In this document: piece by piece, positions 35,987 to 43,715 of the stretch
How positions within the stretch are numbered: position 1 is the first letter of the stretch
How the letters are laid out: each line of letters opens with the position of its first letter
Assembly (NCBI GenBank): GCA_015231595.1
Contig: JADGBH010000022.1
Location: 1 to 59,327 of the forward strand
DNA length: 59,327 bases
Source of the DNA: Desulfobacterales bacterium
GTDB lineage: Bacteria > Desulfobacterota > Desulfobacteria > Desulfobacterales > JADGBH01
Reading direction: 5' to 3'
Notes under the pieces: generated by a model
Database searches by the model: none
Seen by the model: the letters and a program-made list of their open reading frames with translations, nothing else
What the model was told of the DNA's origin: nothing
Translations under genes and position numbers: made by a program

Positions 35987-36883
35987 CTATATTCCAATCC
36001 AAGCAGCTCCAAATACTCCCGCTGAATCGCCCAATGTATTTTTTAAAATAGGAGTTTTTATATCTCTATGAAAAGCGTATTTTTTTACTTTTTTAATACC
36101 ACTTGTATAAAGCTCATCAATATTAGATAAACCTCCTCCAATAACTACAACTTCAGGATCAAGAATAGATATAAGACCGCCTAACGCTCTTCCAAAATCG
36201 TCAAGAAATTGATCGAATATTAGAGTGCATTCTTTATCATTATTTCTTGAGCCTTTTAGTATTTCTTCCATTTTTAATTTTTTTTTATATTTTATAAAAA
36301 AAGATTCTTCAACACCTGAACCGCTTATTTTTGTTTCAATACAGCCATTTTGGCCGCAATAGCATTTATTACCATTAGGATCAATCGAGAAATGCCCCCA
36401 TTCTCCGGCAATTCCATGTATTCCGCTCCATACTTTACCATTAATACAAATGCCTCCGCCACATCCAGTCCCCATGATAACTCCAAAAACTAAATTATAT
36501 CCTTTTGCAGCACCGGCTATTGTTTCGGCAAGAGTAAAACAATTCGCATCATTTTCCATACCTATTTTTCTTGATATTACAGATTCAATATCTTGTTTGA
36601 AAGGCTTTCCTATCAAGCACGTTGTATTGGCGTTATGAACTAATTGGCTTTCACTTTCAATCATTCCTGGTATGCCTATACCAATTGTGTATTCTTTTCC
36701 GCTGGGTATTAAATTTTGTGTTTCAACTATAAATTCACAAACAGATTTTAATATAGCATCATAACCTTCAATTTTTGGAGTTGATATTCTTTTTCTGATA
36801 AATATTTTATCATTCTCATCAAGAAGCAAAGCTTCAATTTTAGTCCCGCCAATATCGATTCCTATTTTAAATTTATTGTTCAT
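35987..36883 (-). CDS. ROK-family sugar kinase
   Basis: A 298-residue ROK protein, probably a glucokinase, fructokinase or N-acetylglucosamine kinase. The phosphate loop DIGGTKIEALLLDE is at about 10-23, the sugar site near GENDANC-like MENDANCFTLAE, GTGCGGGICINGKVWSG, GEWGHFSID, and the structural zinc motif CYCGQNGCIE near residue 180. No HTH domain is present, so it is an enzyme rather than a repressor. AAAGGA lies 5 bases before the ATG. Sugar specificity cannot be read with certainty; the zinc motif and EWGH block fit NagK/Mak-like kinases. Confidence 0.9.
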   Translation of the reverse strand: MNNKFKIGIDIGGTKIEALLLDENDKIFIRKRISTPKIEGYDAILKSVCEFIVETQNLIPSGKEYTIGIGIPGMIESESQLVHNANTTCLIGKPFKQDIESVISRKIGMENDANCFTLAETIAGAAKGYNLVFGVIMGTGCGGGICINGKVWSGIHGIAGEWGHFSIDPNGNKCYCGQNGCIETKISGSGVEESFFIKYKKKLKMEEILKGSRNNDKECTLIFDQFLDDFGRALGGLISILDPEVVVIGGGLSNIDELYTSGIKKVKKYAFHRDIKTPILKNTLGDSAGVFGAAWIGI

Positions 36884-36898
36884 AAAAATCCTTTATTT

Positions 36899-37561
36899 TC
36901 ATATCAGTATTTTAACAAGAATAACTATAAAAATATTAATAAACATAAGAATCCAAAGCCAGGTTAAATCAGTTGAAAAAAATTTATCATCTAAAGCTTC
37001 ATTAACTTTTACCGAAACTGATTGGGAAAATTTTTTCATATCAAAATTTTCTTCTTCACTTTGTTCATCAACCGAAGATTTTATAATATCAATAAAGTTA
37101 ATATAGCGCGCTAAAAAATTAAATATTATACGCATTATTAGCGGCATGTTATTAATTTTCTCAAAATATAACGGGATAATTTCATTTATTTTTTTTCTAA
37201 TATTTTCTTTATTGTTTATTCTTTCAAATAATTTATCTAAAAGGTATTCAGTAATAAATGATTTTTTTTGAGAAATAATTTTCAATACTGCTTTTTGAAT
37301 ACCATGTTTTTTCCCGAAAAAAAGATAAACAAAGGGCAAAAAAAATAAAAATAAAAAAATTATAAAAATTCCTATAATATTTGAAACAACGCTTCCTTCA
37401 AAAAGTAAAATCTTTATTTCTCCATATAAAAATATTAAACTAAAAATATTTATTATTATTCCAAAAATAAAAAAAACTATTATTGTGCTGATAACGGTAT
37501 AAGTAATACTCATAGATTGTTTAAGAAGGGTATTTGCTGTATTCTTTATCTTAGTTTTCAT
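36899..37561 (-). CDS. Membrane protein of unknown function
   Basis: A 220-residue protein I do not recognise. It has hydrophobic helices at about 18-48 and 60-82, a charged, helix-rich middle (about 85-190; KKSFITEYLLDKLFERINNKENIRKK) and a C-terminal helix at about 200-219. It is AT-rich, with many Ile, Phe and Lys. AAAGGA lies 7 bases before the ATG. Located between a sigma54 response regulator and a ROK kinase in one minus-strand run; gaps of 11 and 15 bases suggest co-transcription. It could be a sensor accessory, but nothing in the sequence shows it. Confidence 0.75.
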   Translation of the reverse strand: MKTKIKNTANTLLKQSMSITYTVISTIIVFFIFGIIINIFSLIFLYGEIKILLFEGSVVSNIIGIFIIFLFLFFLPFVYLFFGKKHGIQKAVLKIISQKKSFITEYLLDKLFERINNKENIRKKINEIIPLYFEKINNMPLIMRIIFNFLARYINFIDIIKSSVDEQSEEENFDMKKFSQSVSVKVNEALDDKFFSTDLTWLWILMFINIFIVILVKILI

Positions 37562-37572
37562 ATTTATATCCT

Positions 37573-39018
37573 TTATGATACTGAAGTTTCTATTATTAAA
37601 CCATATTTTTCAATTTTTGCAATAAGAGTAGGTCTTGATACTCCTAAAATTTTTGACGCTTTAGTTCTATTTCCATTTGTATAATTTAGAGTTTCCCTAA
37701 TTAATATGCTTGCAAAATTATCCATCATGCTATCAAAAAAATTTTCACCAATATTTTCAGTAAGTTTTTTTGATATCCAAGGTTTAAGCAAAACATCAAA
37801 ATTATTTAGACAAGGATTTTGATCTTTAGGCTTTTTCTCTTGATCTTCACCAATTGCCTGCATAATATCTTTTTTTGTAAAAGGGCAACCTTTATTAAAA
37901 ATAAGCAGTTTTTGAATAGTATTTGATAGTTCTCTAACATTTCCAGGCCATTGATATTCAAGCAAAATTTTTTTAGCTTCGTCGGTTAAGCCCGGATTTA
38001 CTATATTCATTTCTGATGAAAAACGAAATAAAAAATAATCAGTCAATAATGGTATATCATCTTTTCTGTCTTTTAAAGCCGGAAGCCATAAAGCAACTAC
38101 TTTAAGCCTATAATACAAATCTTCACGAAAACGTCCTGACACTACAGCTTCTTCTAAATTTCTGTTTGTTGCCGCTATAATTCTAACATCAACTGGAATC
38201 GGTTTTCTCCCTCCAAGCCTTTCTATACTTCTTTCCTGAAGTAATCTTAAAATTTTAGCTTGAATGCTTAAAGGCATATCTCCAATTTCATCGAGAAACA
38301 CTGCGCCTTGATGAGCTTGCTCGATCTTGCCAATTTTTCTGCTTACAGCACCTGTAAAAGCTCCTTTTTCATATCCAAATAACTCACTTTCTAACAATGT
38401 TTCAGGTATTGCAACGCAATTAATTATTAAAAAAGGCTTATCAGACCTTAAACTATGATGATACAAAGCCCTTGCAACAAGCTCTTTCCCTGTGCCAGAC
38501 TCGCCACGTATCAATACGGTTGCATCAGTAGGAGCCGCCCTGCCTATTACTTTATAAACCTCCTGCATTTGAACACTTTTGCCTACTAAAGACTCAGCAG
38601 AACTAATTTCAGGCTCAATATTTATTTTAACTGGAGAACGCATAAATTTTCCAGCCTGAAGAGCTTTTTTAATGATCTCAAGAATATTAGGAATATCAAA
38701 AGGCTTTAAAATATAATCGAATGCTCCTAACTTAGTTGCTTCAATAGCCGTTTCAGTTGTACCAAATGCCGTCATTATTATTACAGGCAATTTAGGCTCA
38801 ATTCTCTGAATTTCCTTTAAAGCTTGAAGCCCATTCATACCAGGCATTCGTATGTCCATTACAACTAAATCCGGTAAGTTATTTTTAATCTGTACAATTC
38901 CGGCTTCACCTGATGCTGCGGATATAATGGAATATCCTTCAGATGTAAGTATTCTTTCAAAACTATTTCTAAGCTGAATGTCATCATCTACAATTAAAAT
39001 TGTTATTGCTTTTGCCAA
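37573..39018 (-). CDS. NtrC-family sigma54-dependent response regulator
   Basis: A 481-residue regulator: receiver (acidic VDDD near the start, phospho-Asp in VVMDIRMPGMNG, Thr in IMTAFG, Lys in ILKPFD), AAA+ domain (GESGTGKE Walker A, the sigma54-contacting GAFTGA, and GAVFLDEIGDMP), and a Fis-type HTH (SKILGVSRPTLIAKIEKYGL). I place the start at the TTG at 39018 because GAGGAG lies 6 bases upstream; the TTG at 39033 would overlap that ribosome site. The partner kinase gene ends 11 bases upstream. It activates sigma54 promoters, targets unknown. Confidence 0.93.
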   Translation of the reverse strand: MAKAITILIVDDDIQLRNSFERILTSEGYSIISAASGEAGIVQIKNNLPDLVVMDIRMPGMNGLQALKEIQRIEPKLPVIIMTAFGTTETAIEATKLGAFDYILKPFDIPNILEIIKKALQAGKFMRSPVKINIEPEISSAESLVGKSVQMQEVYKVIGRAAPTDATVLIRGESGTGKELVARALYHHSLRSDKPFLIINCVAIPETLLESELFGYEKGAFTGAVSRKIGKIEQAHQGAVFLDEIGDMPLSIQAKILRLLQERSIERLGGRKPIPVDVRIIAATNRNLEEAVVSGRFREDLYYRLKVVALWLPALKDRKDDIPLLTDYFLFRFSSEMNIVNPGLTDEAKKILLEYQWPGNVRELSNTIQKLLIFNKGCPFTKKDIMQAIGEDQEKKPKDQNPCLNNFDVLLKPWISKKLTENIGENFFDSMMDNFASILIRETLNYTNGNRTKASKILGVSRPTLIAKIEKYGLIIETSVS

Positions 39019-39029
39019 AATCTTTCTCC

Positions 39030-40514
39030 TCAATAGGGTAAAACTATAACGAAAGTTGTTCCTTCTTGTTCATTAGATTTAAAATCTATCCATCCTCCAT
39101 GCTCTTCGATAATGCGTTTGGCAATACTTAATCCAAGTCCTGTTCCCTCCTCTTTTGTGCTAAAAAAAGGCTGAAAAATTTTATCCTTTAATGAAAAAGG
39201 TATTCCTGGTCCATTATCTTCAAGCCTTATAACAGCCGCTTTGGTTTCATTTTCAATATCTCTTATATCTTCTACAATTCGAATGGTTCCTCTTTCACCT
39301 ATAGATTCGCAAGCATTTAATATAATATTTACAAAAACTTCTTTTAATTGTTCCGCATCAATAAGCATTGAAGTTAATCTATCTTTTCTAATTATTTTTA
39401 CATCAGTTCCGTATGATTCAAGCCTATGTTTCAAAAGAACAATAGTCATGTCAATAACATCTGACGGGCTTATCATTTGAAATTTTAATTTTGGAGGTCT
39501 TGCAAATTCAAGAAAATTTTGAACAATAGTATCAATATGGGTAATTTCTTCAGAAATAACATCTAAATCTTCTTTCTGGAGAGCATCTAATTTCAAGCTT
39601 CTTTCAAGGGAAAATAAGCGCATTTTAACTGATGTTAAAGGATTTCTTACGCTATGGGCAAAACCTGCAGCAAGTTTTGCTACAACCGCAAATTTTTCAG
39701 ACTGCATTAAATGTTCTTCACTTTTTTCTAACTTGAACTTAGCTTCATCAATATCTTCAATTAAATGTTTAACCCCTATACCTAAATCTTTAATTTCATT
39801 TTCACTTTTGCCAGAATAATGAGTTTCTTTTGTAAGTTCTCTGATAGGGGAAAGCACTTGTTTAATAATTATGTATGCCAATAAAATACCAATAAAAATA
39901 CATAAAGTCATTCCATACCATACTATATTGCTTATTAAAGTAGCCCTGTCTTCATACTTTGTGCGTACTTTAACAATATTATATTCTTGAATATCTTTAA
40001 ATTGATCGCAAAGGTCATATATCTTATAAAATTTGTTTCGAGCGTTCCAATGCTTTTTCGAGCCTTCTTCTTTTTTACCGTCTCTATATAGGCTAATAAT
40101 CTCATTCCTTAACGTAACATAACTATCATATAAAGACTCAATTTCTCGTAAAATATCTTTTGCTTCAGATGTCTCTGTAGATTCATTAGCTCTTTTTAAC
40201 CATAAATTAAAATTTTTATGGTGTTCATTTAGCATTTCAAGCCATGAAGGGTTATCAGTAAGAAAAAAATATGTTACAAAGCCCTTCTGCATAGCAAGTG
40301 CTGTTTCAAGCCTTTGAGCTGATATTGAGGCGACCATAAAACGATCAATAATTTCAGTATATATAATTTTTGTATTATATGTGTAAAATAATGTGATGAT
40401 AGAACCTAAAATATTAGCCGCAATTAATAAAAAAATAGGCGCTAAAATACGTACTCTGAGACTCAAATATTTTCCAATCATAATATTTTTCCAACCTAAT
40501 TTTCTAATGTTCAT
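39030..40514 (-). CDS. Membrane-bound sensor histidine kinase, partner of the downstream NtrC-type regulator
   Basis: A 494-residue kinase. Membrane helix about 22-45, a four-helix-bundle-like periplasmic sensor about 46-195 (RLETALAMQKGFVTYFFLTD), second helix about 198-218, a HAMP-like linker, then HisKA with the phospho-His in AAGFAHSVRNPLTSVKMRL and HATPase with NILNACESIGERG, DNGPGIPF and GTGLGLSIAKRI. Its start lies 1 base after the sppA stop, and the response regulator starts just after its own stop, so sppA, kinase and regulator appear as one transcript. Ligand unknown. Confidence 0.92.
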   Translation of the reverse strand: MNIRKLGWKNIMIGKYLSLRVRILAPIFLLIAANILGSIITLFYTYNTKIIYTEIIDRFMVASISAQRLETALAMQKGFVTYFFLTDNPSWLEMLNEHHKNFNLWLKRANESTETSEAKDILREIESLYDSYVTLRNEIISLYRDGKKEEGSKKHWNARNKFYKIYDLCDQFKDIQEYNIVKVRTKYEDRATLISNIVWYGMTLCIFIGILLAYIIIKQVLSPIRELTKETHYSGKSENEIKDLGIGVKHLIEDIDEAKFKLEKSEEHLMQSEKFAVVAKLAAGFAHSVRNPLTSVKMRLFSLERSLKLDALQKEDLDVISEEITHIDTIVQNFLEFARPPKLKFQMISPSDVIDMTIVLLKHRLESYGTDVKIIRKDRLTSMLIDAEQLKEVFVNIILNACESIGERGTIRIVEDIRDIENETKAAVIRLEDNGPGIPFSLKDKIFQPFFSTKEEGTGLGLSIAKRIIEEHGGWIDFKSNEQEGTTFVIVLPY

Positions 40515-40515
40515 T

Positions 40516-41403
40516 CTAAGGTTTATATAAATAATCAGCTTTAAGGCTCTGGCTAAAACTATTTGTTATAAAATTTTGAACCGAAGATTCAGCAAGGTAT
40601 TTTAAAAATGAAAGTTTGTCTTGTTTTGGATAAACTGCAACTATTTCGCCTTTAATGCCCCCTAATCTACCTGCCCATTCAACAGCATCTTCAAAATTTC
40701 CAATTTTATCCACAAGCCCTAAATCTTTTGCTTCCGCTCCAGAAAATATTCTTCCATCAGCGATTTCAGTAACTTTTTCAATTTCCATTTTTCTTCCAGC
40801 TGCAACATCGCTTATAAACTGATTATGTATAACTGTCGCAAGAGATTGAAGAATAGCCTTATCTTTTTCAGTTAAATCTCTTACAGGAGATCCGACATCT
40901 TTATATTCTCCGCTTTTTATTACAACTGGAACGAGACCTATTTTATCAAGCAACTCTTTAAAATTAGTATAAGCCATTATAACGCCTATGCTTCCAGTTA
41001 TCGTACCCTGAGAAGAAATTATGCCGTCAGCGGCAGATGCAACATAATATCCCCCAGAAGCAGCAACTCCTCCGAATGAAGCTATTACTTTTTTTACTTT
41101 TGACGTCTTAACAATTTCAGCATATATTTCTTGAGAAGCTCCTACTCCTCCGCCAGGAGAATTAATCCTAATTACAATAGCTTTAACATCAGAATTTTTA
41201 CGAAAATCAACGATATTTTTTAATATTTCCTTTGAATCAGCGATAACTCCATTTATTTCAACTACTCCTACAACCTCTCCTGTTTCAAAAGTAGAATCAG
41301 ATGCTCCAATAACGATAAGCATTGTTAAAATAACTATGAACGATGAAAAAATTCCAGAAAAAATAAGCATGAAAAAAAGATACGGGTGTCTTCTTGAAAA
41401 CAT
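40516..41403 (-). CDS. sppA: Signal peptide peptidase SppA (S49 serine protease, short form)
   Basis: A 295-residue inner-membrane protease of the short SppA type that degrades cleaved signal peptides. One N-terminal membrane helix (about 8-33). The nucleophile is S116 in GGVAASGGYYVAS and the general base K168 in SGEYKDVGSP; IRINSPGGGVGAS is the substrate-binding strand. Length matches the single-domain class of about 300 residues. The adjacent two-component pair (1-base gap) could report envelope state, but that link is inference. Confidence 0.93.
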   Translation of the reverse strand: MFSRRHPYLFFMLIFSGIFSSFIVILTMLIVIGASDSTFETGEVVGVVEINGVIADSKEILKNIVDFRKNSDVKAIVIRINSPGGGVGASQEIYAEIVKTSKVKKVIASFGGVAASGGYYVASAADGIISSQGTITGSIGVIMAYTNFKELLDKIGLVPVVIKSGEYKDVGSPVRDLTEKDKAILQSLATVIHNQFISDVAAGRKMEIEKVTEIADGRIFSGAEAKDLGLVDKIGNFEDAVEWAGRLGGIKGEIVAVYPKQDKLSFLKYLAESSVQNFITNSFSQSLKADYLYKP

Positions 41404-41457
41404 AAAAATTTCCTTCCTTTGTGGTAATTATGTTAAATTGAAACAGCTAAAATTCAT

Positions 41458-41835
41458 TTACATATCAATTTGAAAATGAAATTTTGCATTTGTTAATTTC
41501 GCCTTTTTGAGTAATTCTATATATTCATTTAAATCAGAAATTACACCTTCTGAGCTTTTAACAGATTTAGGGTTTCCTTGGATATAATTTTTTAATTTTT
41601 TTACAAATTCTAAGCCTTCATCAGCATCAAACCATTTTTCAGACTCAGATTCAAATTCAAAATCATCTGCATAGTCATCAAAAGGTATTCTTATGTAATA
41701 GTCTAAATCATTCAATTGTAGTTTTTTACATATTTTATTTATTTTGTCTGCATCATGAGCAATAAATTTTCCATTAACAAAAATATCAAAAGGTACATTC
41801 TCTTGGTCAAGCACTATAAAATAAGCTAAACTCAT
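41458..41835 (-). CDS. Small acidic protein of unknown function
   Basis: A 125-residue, strongly acidic soluble protein that I do not recognise. It has a beta-rich start (LAYFIVLDQE, FDIFVNGKFIAHD), an Asp/Glu-rich middle (FDDYADDFEFESESEKWFDADEG) and a helical end (LNEYIELLKKAKLT). The start at 41835 is preferred to the ATG two codons upstream because AAGGAG lies 9 bases before it. It lies upstream of sppA in the same direction after a 54-base gap and may share its transcript. Confidence 0.7.
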   Translation of the reverse strand: MSLAYFIVLDQENVPFDIFVNGKFIAHDADKINKICKKLQLNDLDYYIRIPFDDYADDFEFESESEKWFDADEGLEFVKKLKNYIQGNPKSVKSSEGVISDLNEYIELLKKAKLTNAKFHFQIDM

Positions 41836-41967
41836 AAACATAAACTCCTTGTAAAAAAATCGTAATAATAAAAAAAGTTAACAAGCTTCTTACAATAAAC
41901 AAAATCTATAGTTCAAGATAAAAAAGGAATCTTAAAAAATCTTATAATTAAAGACAGAATTAGACTA

Positions 41968-41996
41968 TTGACAAGATAAAAATTTAAGGATATAGA
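41968..41996 (+). promoter_or_regulatory. Promoter of tRNA-Leu
   Basis: TTGACA (41968-41973), a 17-base spacer and TATAGA (41991-41996) lie about 27 bases before the mature tRNA 5' end, the expected geometry for a strong sigma70 promoter. Confidence 0.65.
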
Positions 41997-42022
41997 GAAA
42001 GCCTACTTTTAATACTCCTAAT

Positions 42023-42106
42023 GCCGGAGTGGTGGAACTGGTAGACGCAGAGGACTCAAAATCCTCCGGGCTTACGCCTGTGCGAGTTCGATTCTCGCCT
42101 CCGGCA
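42023..42106 (+). tRNA. tRNA-Leu (anticodon CAA)
   Basis: An 84-base cloverleaf: acceptor arm GCCGGAG/CTCCGGC with discriminator A106, D-arm GGTGGAACTGGTAGACGC, anticodon stem GAGGA/TCCTC with loop CTCAAAA (anticodon CAA), a long class II variable arm (CGGGCTTACGCCTG) and T-arm GAGTTCGATTCTC. CCA is not encoded. It sits just left of the BREX island, but I find no copy of its 3' end on the right side. Confidence 0.97.
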
Positions 42107-42165
42107 CTTACATAAATCAAGCCTTTTGACGCTTTTTTGGTTCGCCAACTTCCGAGTTAAAATTA

Positions 42166-42297
42166 ATGATGTGCGTAACTCCCGCTCTGGTCATATTCCT
42201 AACCGCTGTTGATGTTTTAGTTGATAGAATTATTAAAACATCTAATGCGCCTCAAGATGGTATCCAGATTATTGAATCTGTTGAAATAGCAAATTAA
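42166..42297 (+). pseudogene. C-terminal remnant of a HTATIP2-like NAD(P)H-binding gene
   Basis: From 42202 the frame reads TAVDVLVDRIIKTSNA then DGIQIIESVEIAN and stop, clearly matching the end of the intact gene at 57602-58252 (TPVDLLVNMIIQQTNT, DGSRIIESAEMIV). The frame upstream of 42202 is unrelated and only 12 codons long. The rest of the gene is missing. It lies immediately outside the left boundary repeat of the BREX island, mirroring the intact paralogue outside the right one. Confidence 0.65.
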
Positions 42298-42312
42298 CAT
42301 TTCATAAGTATA

Positions 42313-42377
42313 AAAACATTTCTCTTAAATTAAAAAGTATTGATAGCCCAATAAAACTAATGTAATTAAGTTTCATT
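42313..42377. repeat. Left boundary direct repeat of the BREX island
   Basis: An AAAACATT...CTTAA segment is followed by a 33-base core at 42338-42370 (TATTGATAG, 4 variable bases, ATAAAACTAATGTAATTAAG). The core matches 57500-57532 at 30 of 33 positions in the same orientation. Confidence 0.7.
42340..42366 (+). promoter_or_regulatory. Promoter-like element before brxA, inside the boundary repeat
   Basis: TTGATA (42340-42345), 15-base spacer, TGTAAT (42361-42366). The same TTGATA-N15-TGTAAT spacing is conserved in the right repeat (57502-57528), so the spacer is short but the element is kept. It would drive the BREX operon. Confidence 0.45.
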
Positions 42378-42398
42378 AAAAAGGTGGTCTAAAAGATA

Positions 42399-43157
42399 AT
42401 GAATATTAATTCAGACATAAATGTATTAGGCAGTCTATCAGATTTTAATTTGATAATTTCATTTTTAAAAGAAAATATAAAAACAAGTGATAATAAAGTT
42501 CATGAAGTTCAGCAAGTATATTCAAATATAAAAACATTAAAATCATTTAAGCGATTTAAAACAGCAATAAACAACACGCTCATTAAATTTTATAATCCTA
42601 TTGTTGAAAGCTTAATCTGCAAAGTTATTAATACAGAGGGAATTTCATCAGACAGTCTACTGGTTTTATTTTGGAATGCTTCTATAAATAATGAATTACT
42701 AAATTACCTGAATCAACAGGTTTATTTCCCTGCTTTTTATAGTGGCAGAGTTACTATAAAAACAAATGAGGTAGTAGCCTGCTTACAAGAACTTAAAAGA
42801 AATGAAAAGTCTATGTTAAAATGGTCTGATTCAACAGTTAATACTAATGCTTCCAAATATCTCACGCTTTTAAAGAAATTTCTCATTATGAAAGGCAGAT
42901 TAAATAAGACCTTAGAACGCCCTTATTTAAACGATAAATTGCTAATAATATTTGTTTACTTGCTTTTAGCGATAGACTCTTCTTCTAACTTGTTAGAAAG
43001 CAAATGGCTAAATTACTGTTTTCTTGAAAAAGAGATTTTTATCCAGAGGATTATGCAAAAAAAATTTATGAAATATTTTAATCTTGATTATACAGGGGCT
43101 AAGTTAAAGATTGAAACTACAGTTCCTTATGAGGAAATATATGATAAGCTTAAATAA
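42399..43157 (+). CDS. brxA: BREX protein BrxA (DUF1819)
   Basis: A 252-residue protein at the head of the type I BREX operon. BrxA proteins are small, DNA-binding, helix-rich. Here the typical pattern LLVLFWNASINNELLNYLNQQVYFPAF is near residues 87-112 and a helical C-terminal half follows. No enzymatic motif is seen. Its position directly before brxB and brxC, with a 17-base overlap into brxB, secures the call more than sequence alone. AAGGTGG precedes the ATG. Confidence 0.82.
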   Translation: MNINSDINVLGSLSDFNLIISFLKENIKTSDNKVHEVQQVYSNIKTLKSFKRFKTAINNTLIKFYNPIVESLICKVINTEGISSDSLLVLFWNASINNELLNYLNQQVYFPAFYSGRVTIKTNEVVACLQELKRNEKSMLKWSDSTVNTNASKYLTLLKKFLIMKGRLNKTLERPYLNDKLLIIFVYLLLAIDSSSNLLESKWLNYCFLEKEIFIQRIMQKKFMKYFNLDYTGAKLKIETTVPYEEIYDKLK

Positions 43158-43701
43158 TCCTGTAAATGTTATACAGACAACTATACGGCTTGTAGAATCA
43201 AATGAAAATTCACATATTCGTTTAAATGCTCACGGTGGTAACTCCATTTTTATGGTTTGCAATCCTATTCAAGAATTGGAATACATCAATGCTATTCATC
43301 AATTAATGGGTAATGACAAGTTTGAAATTATAGATTTAAGTAAAGTTCTATGCGAATTTATATCGGAAAATGAATCAGTAATAATAGAGAGTTTCGATAT
43401 TTTAAGAGGTTCCATAAATCAAATATTCAAAGCACCGGACGGAGAAGAATCTCAAGATATGTTCGGATTGATTTTAAAAGAAATTAAAAGCAGTTTTTCA
43501 GCAAAAAAAATTCCTGTTTTCATTAATTCAGGAGCTTTGTATGGCAGTGGTATTGATAATATTCATATAATGGAAAGTGAGATAGTTATGAAATCTTCGT
43601 TACCATTAATTATACTCTATCCAGCTACTAAAGAAAAAGATAAACTTATGTTTCTAAGCAAAAGATCGGCATCGAAATACAGATGTATGATTGTTGAGTA
43701 A
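43141..43701 (+). CDS. brxB: BREX protein BrxB (DUF1788)
   Basis: A 186-residue soluble protein with the DUF1788 pattern: NPIQELEYINAIHQLM, FEIIDLSKVLCEFI, VFINSGALYG, and the diagnostic end block PLIILYPATKEKDKLMFLSKRSASKYRCMIVE. The role within BREX is not known in detail. The start is set at 43141, with GAGG 6 bases upstream, rather than at an ATG 10 codons earlier that lacks one. It overlaps the end of brxA by 17 bases, and brxC starts 14 bases after its stop. Confidence 0.88.
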   Translation: MISLNNPVNVIQTTIRLVESNENSHIRLNAHGGNSIFMVCNPIQELEYINAIHQLMGNDKFEIIDLSKVLCEFISENESVIIESFDILRGSINQIFKAPDGEESQDMFGLILKEIKSSFSAKKIPVFINSGALYGSGIDNIHIMESEIVMKSSLPLIILYPATKEKDKLMFLSKRSASKYRCMIVE

Positions 43702-43715
43702 TAGGAGATTTAATA

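Noticed and set aside
42023..42106. tRNA-Leu as the attachment site of the BREX island
   Set aside because: No copy of the tRNA 3' end was found near 57.4 kb and no integrase is present; the direct repeat at 42313/57480 is a better boundary.
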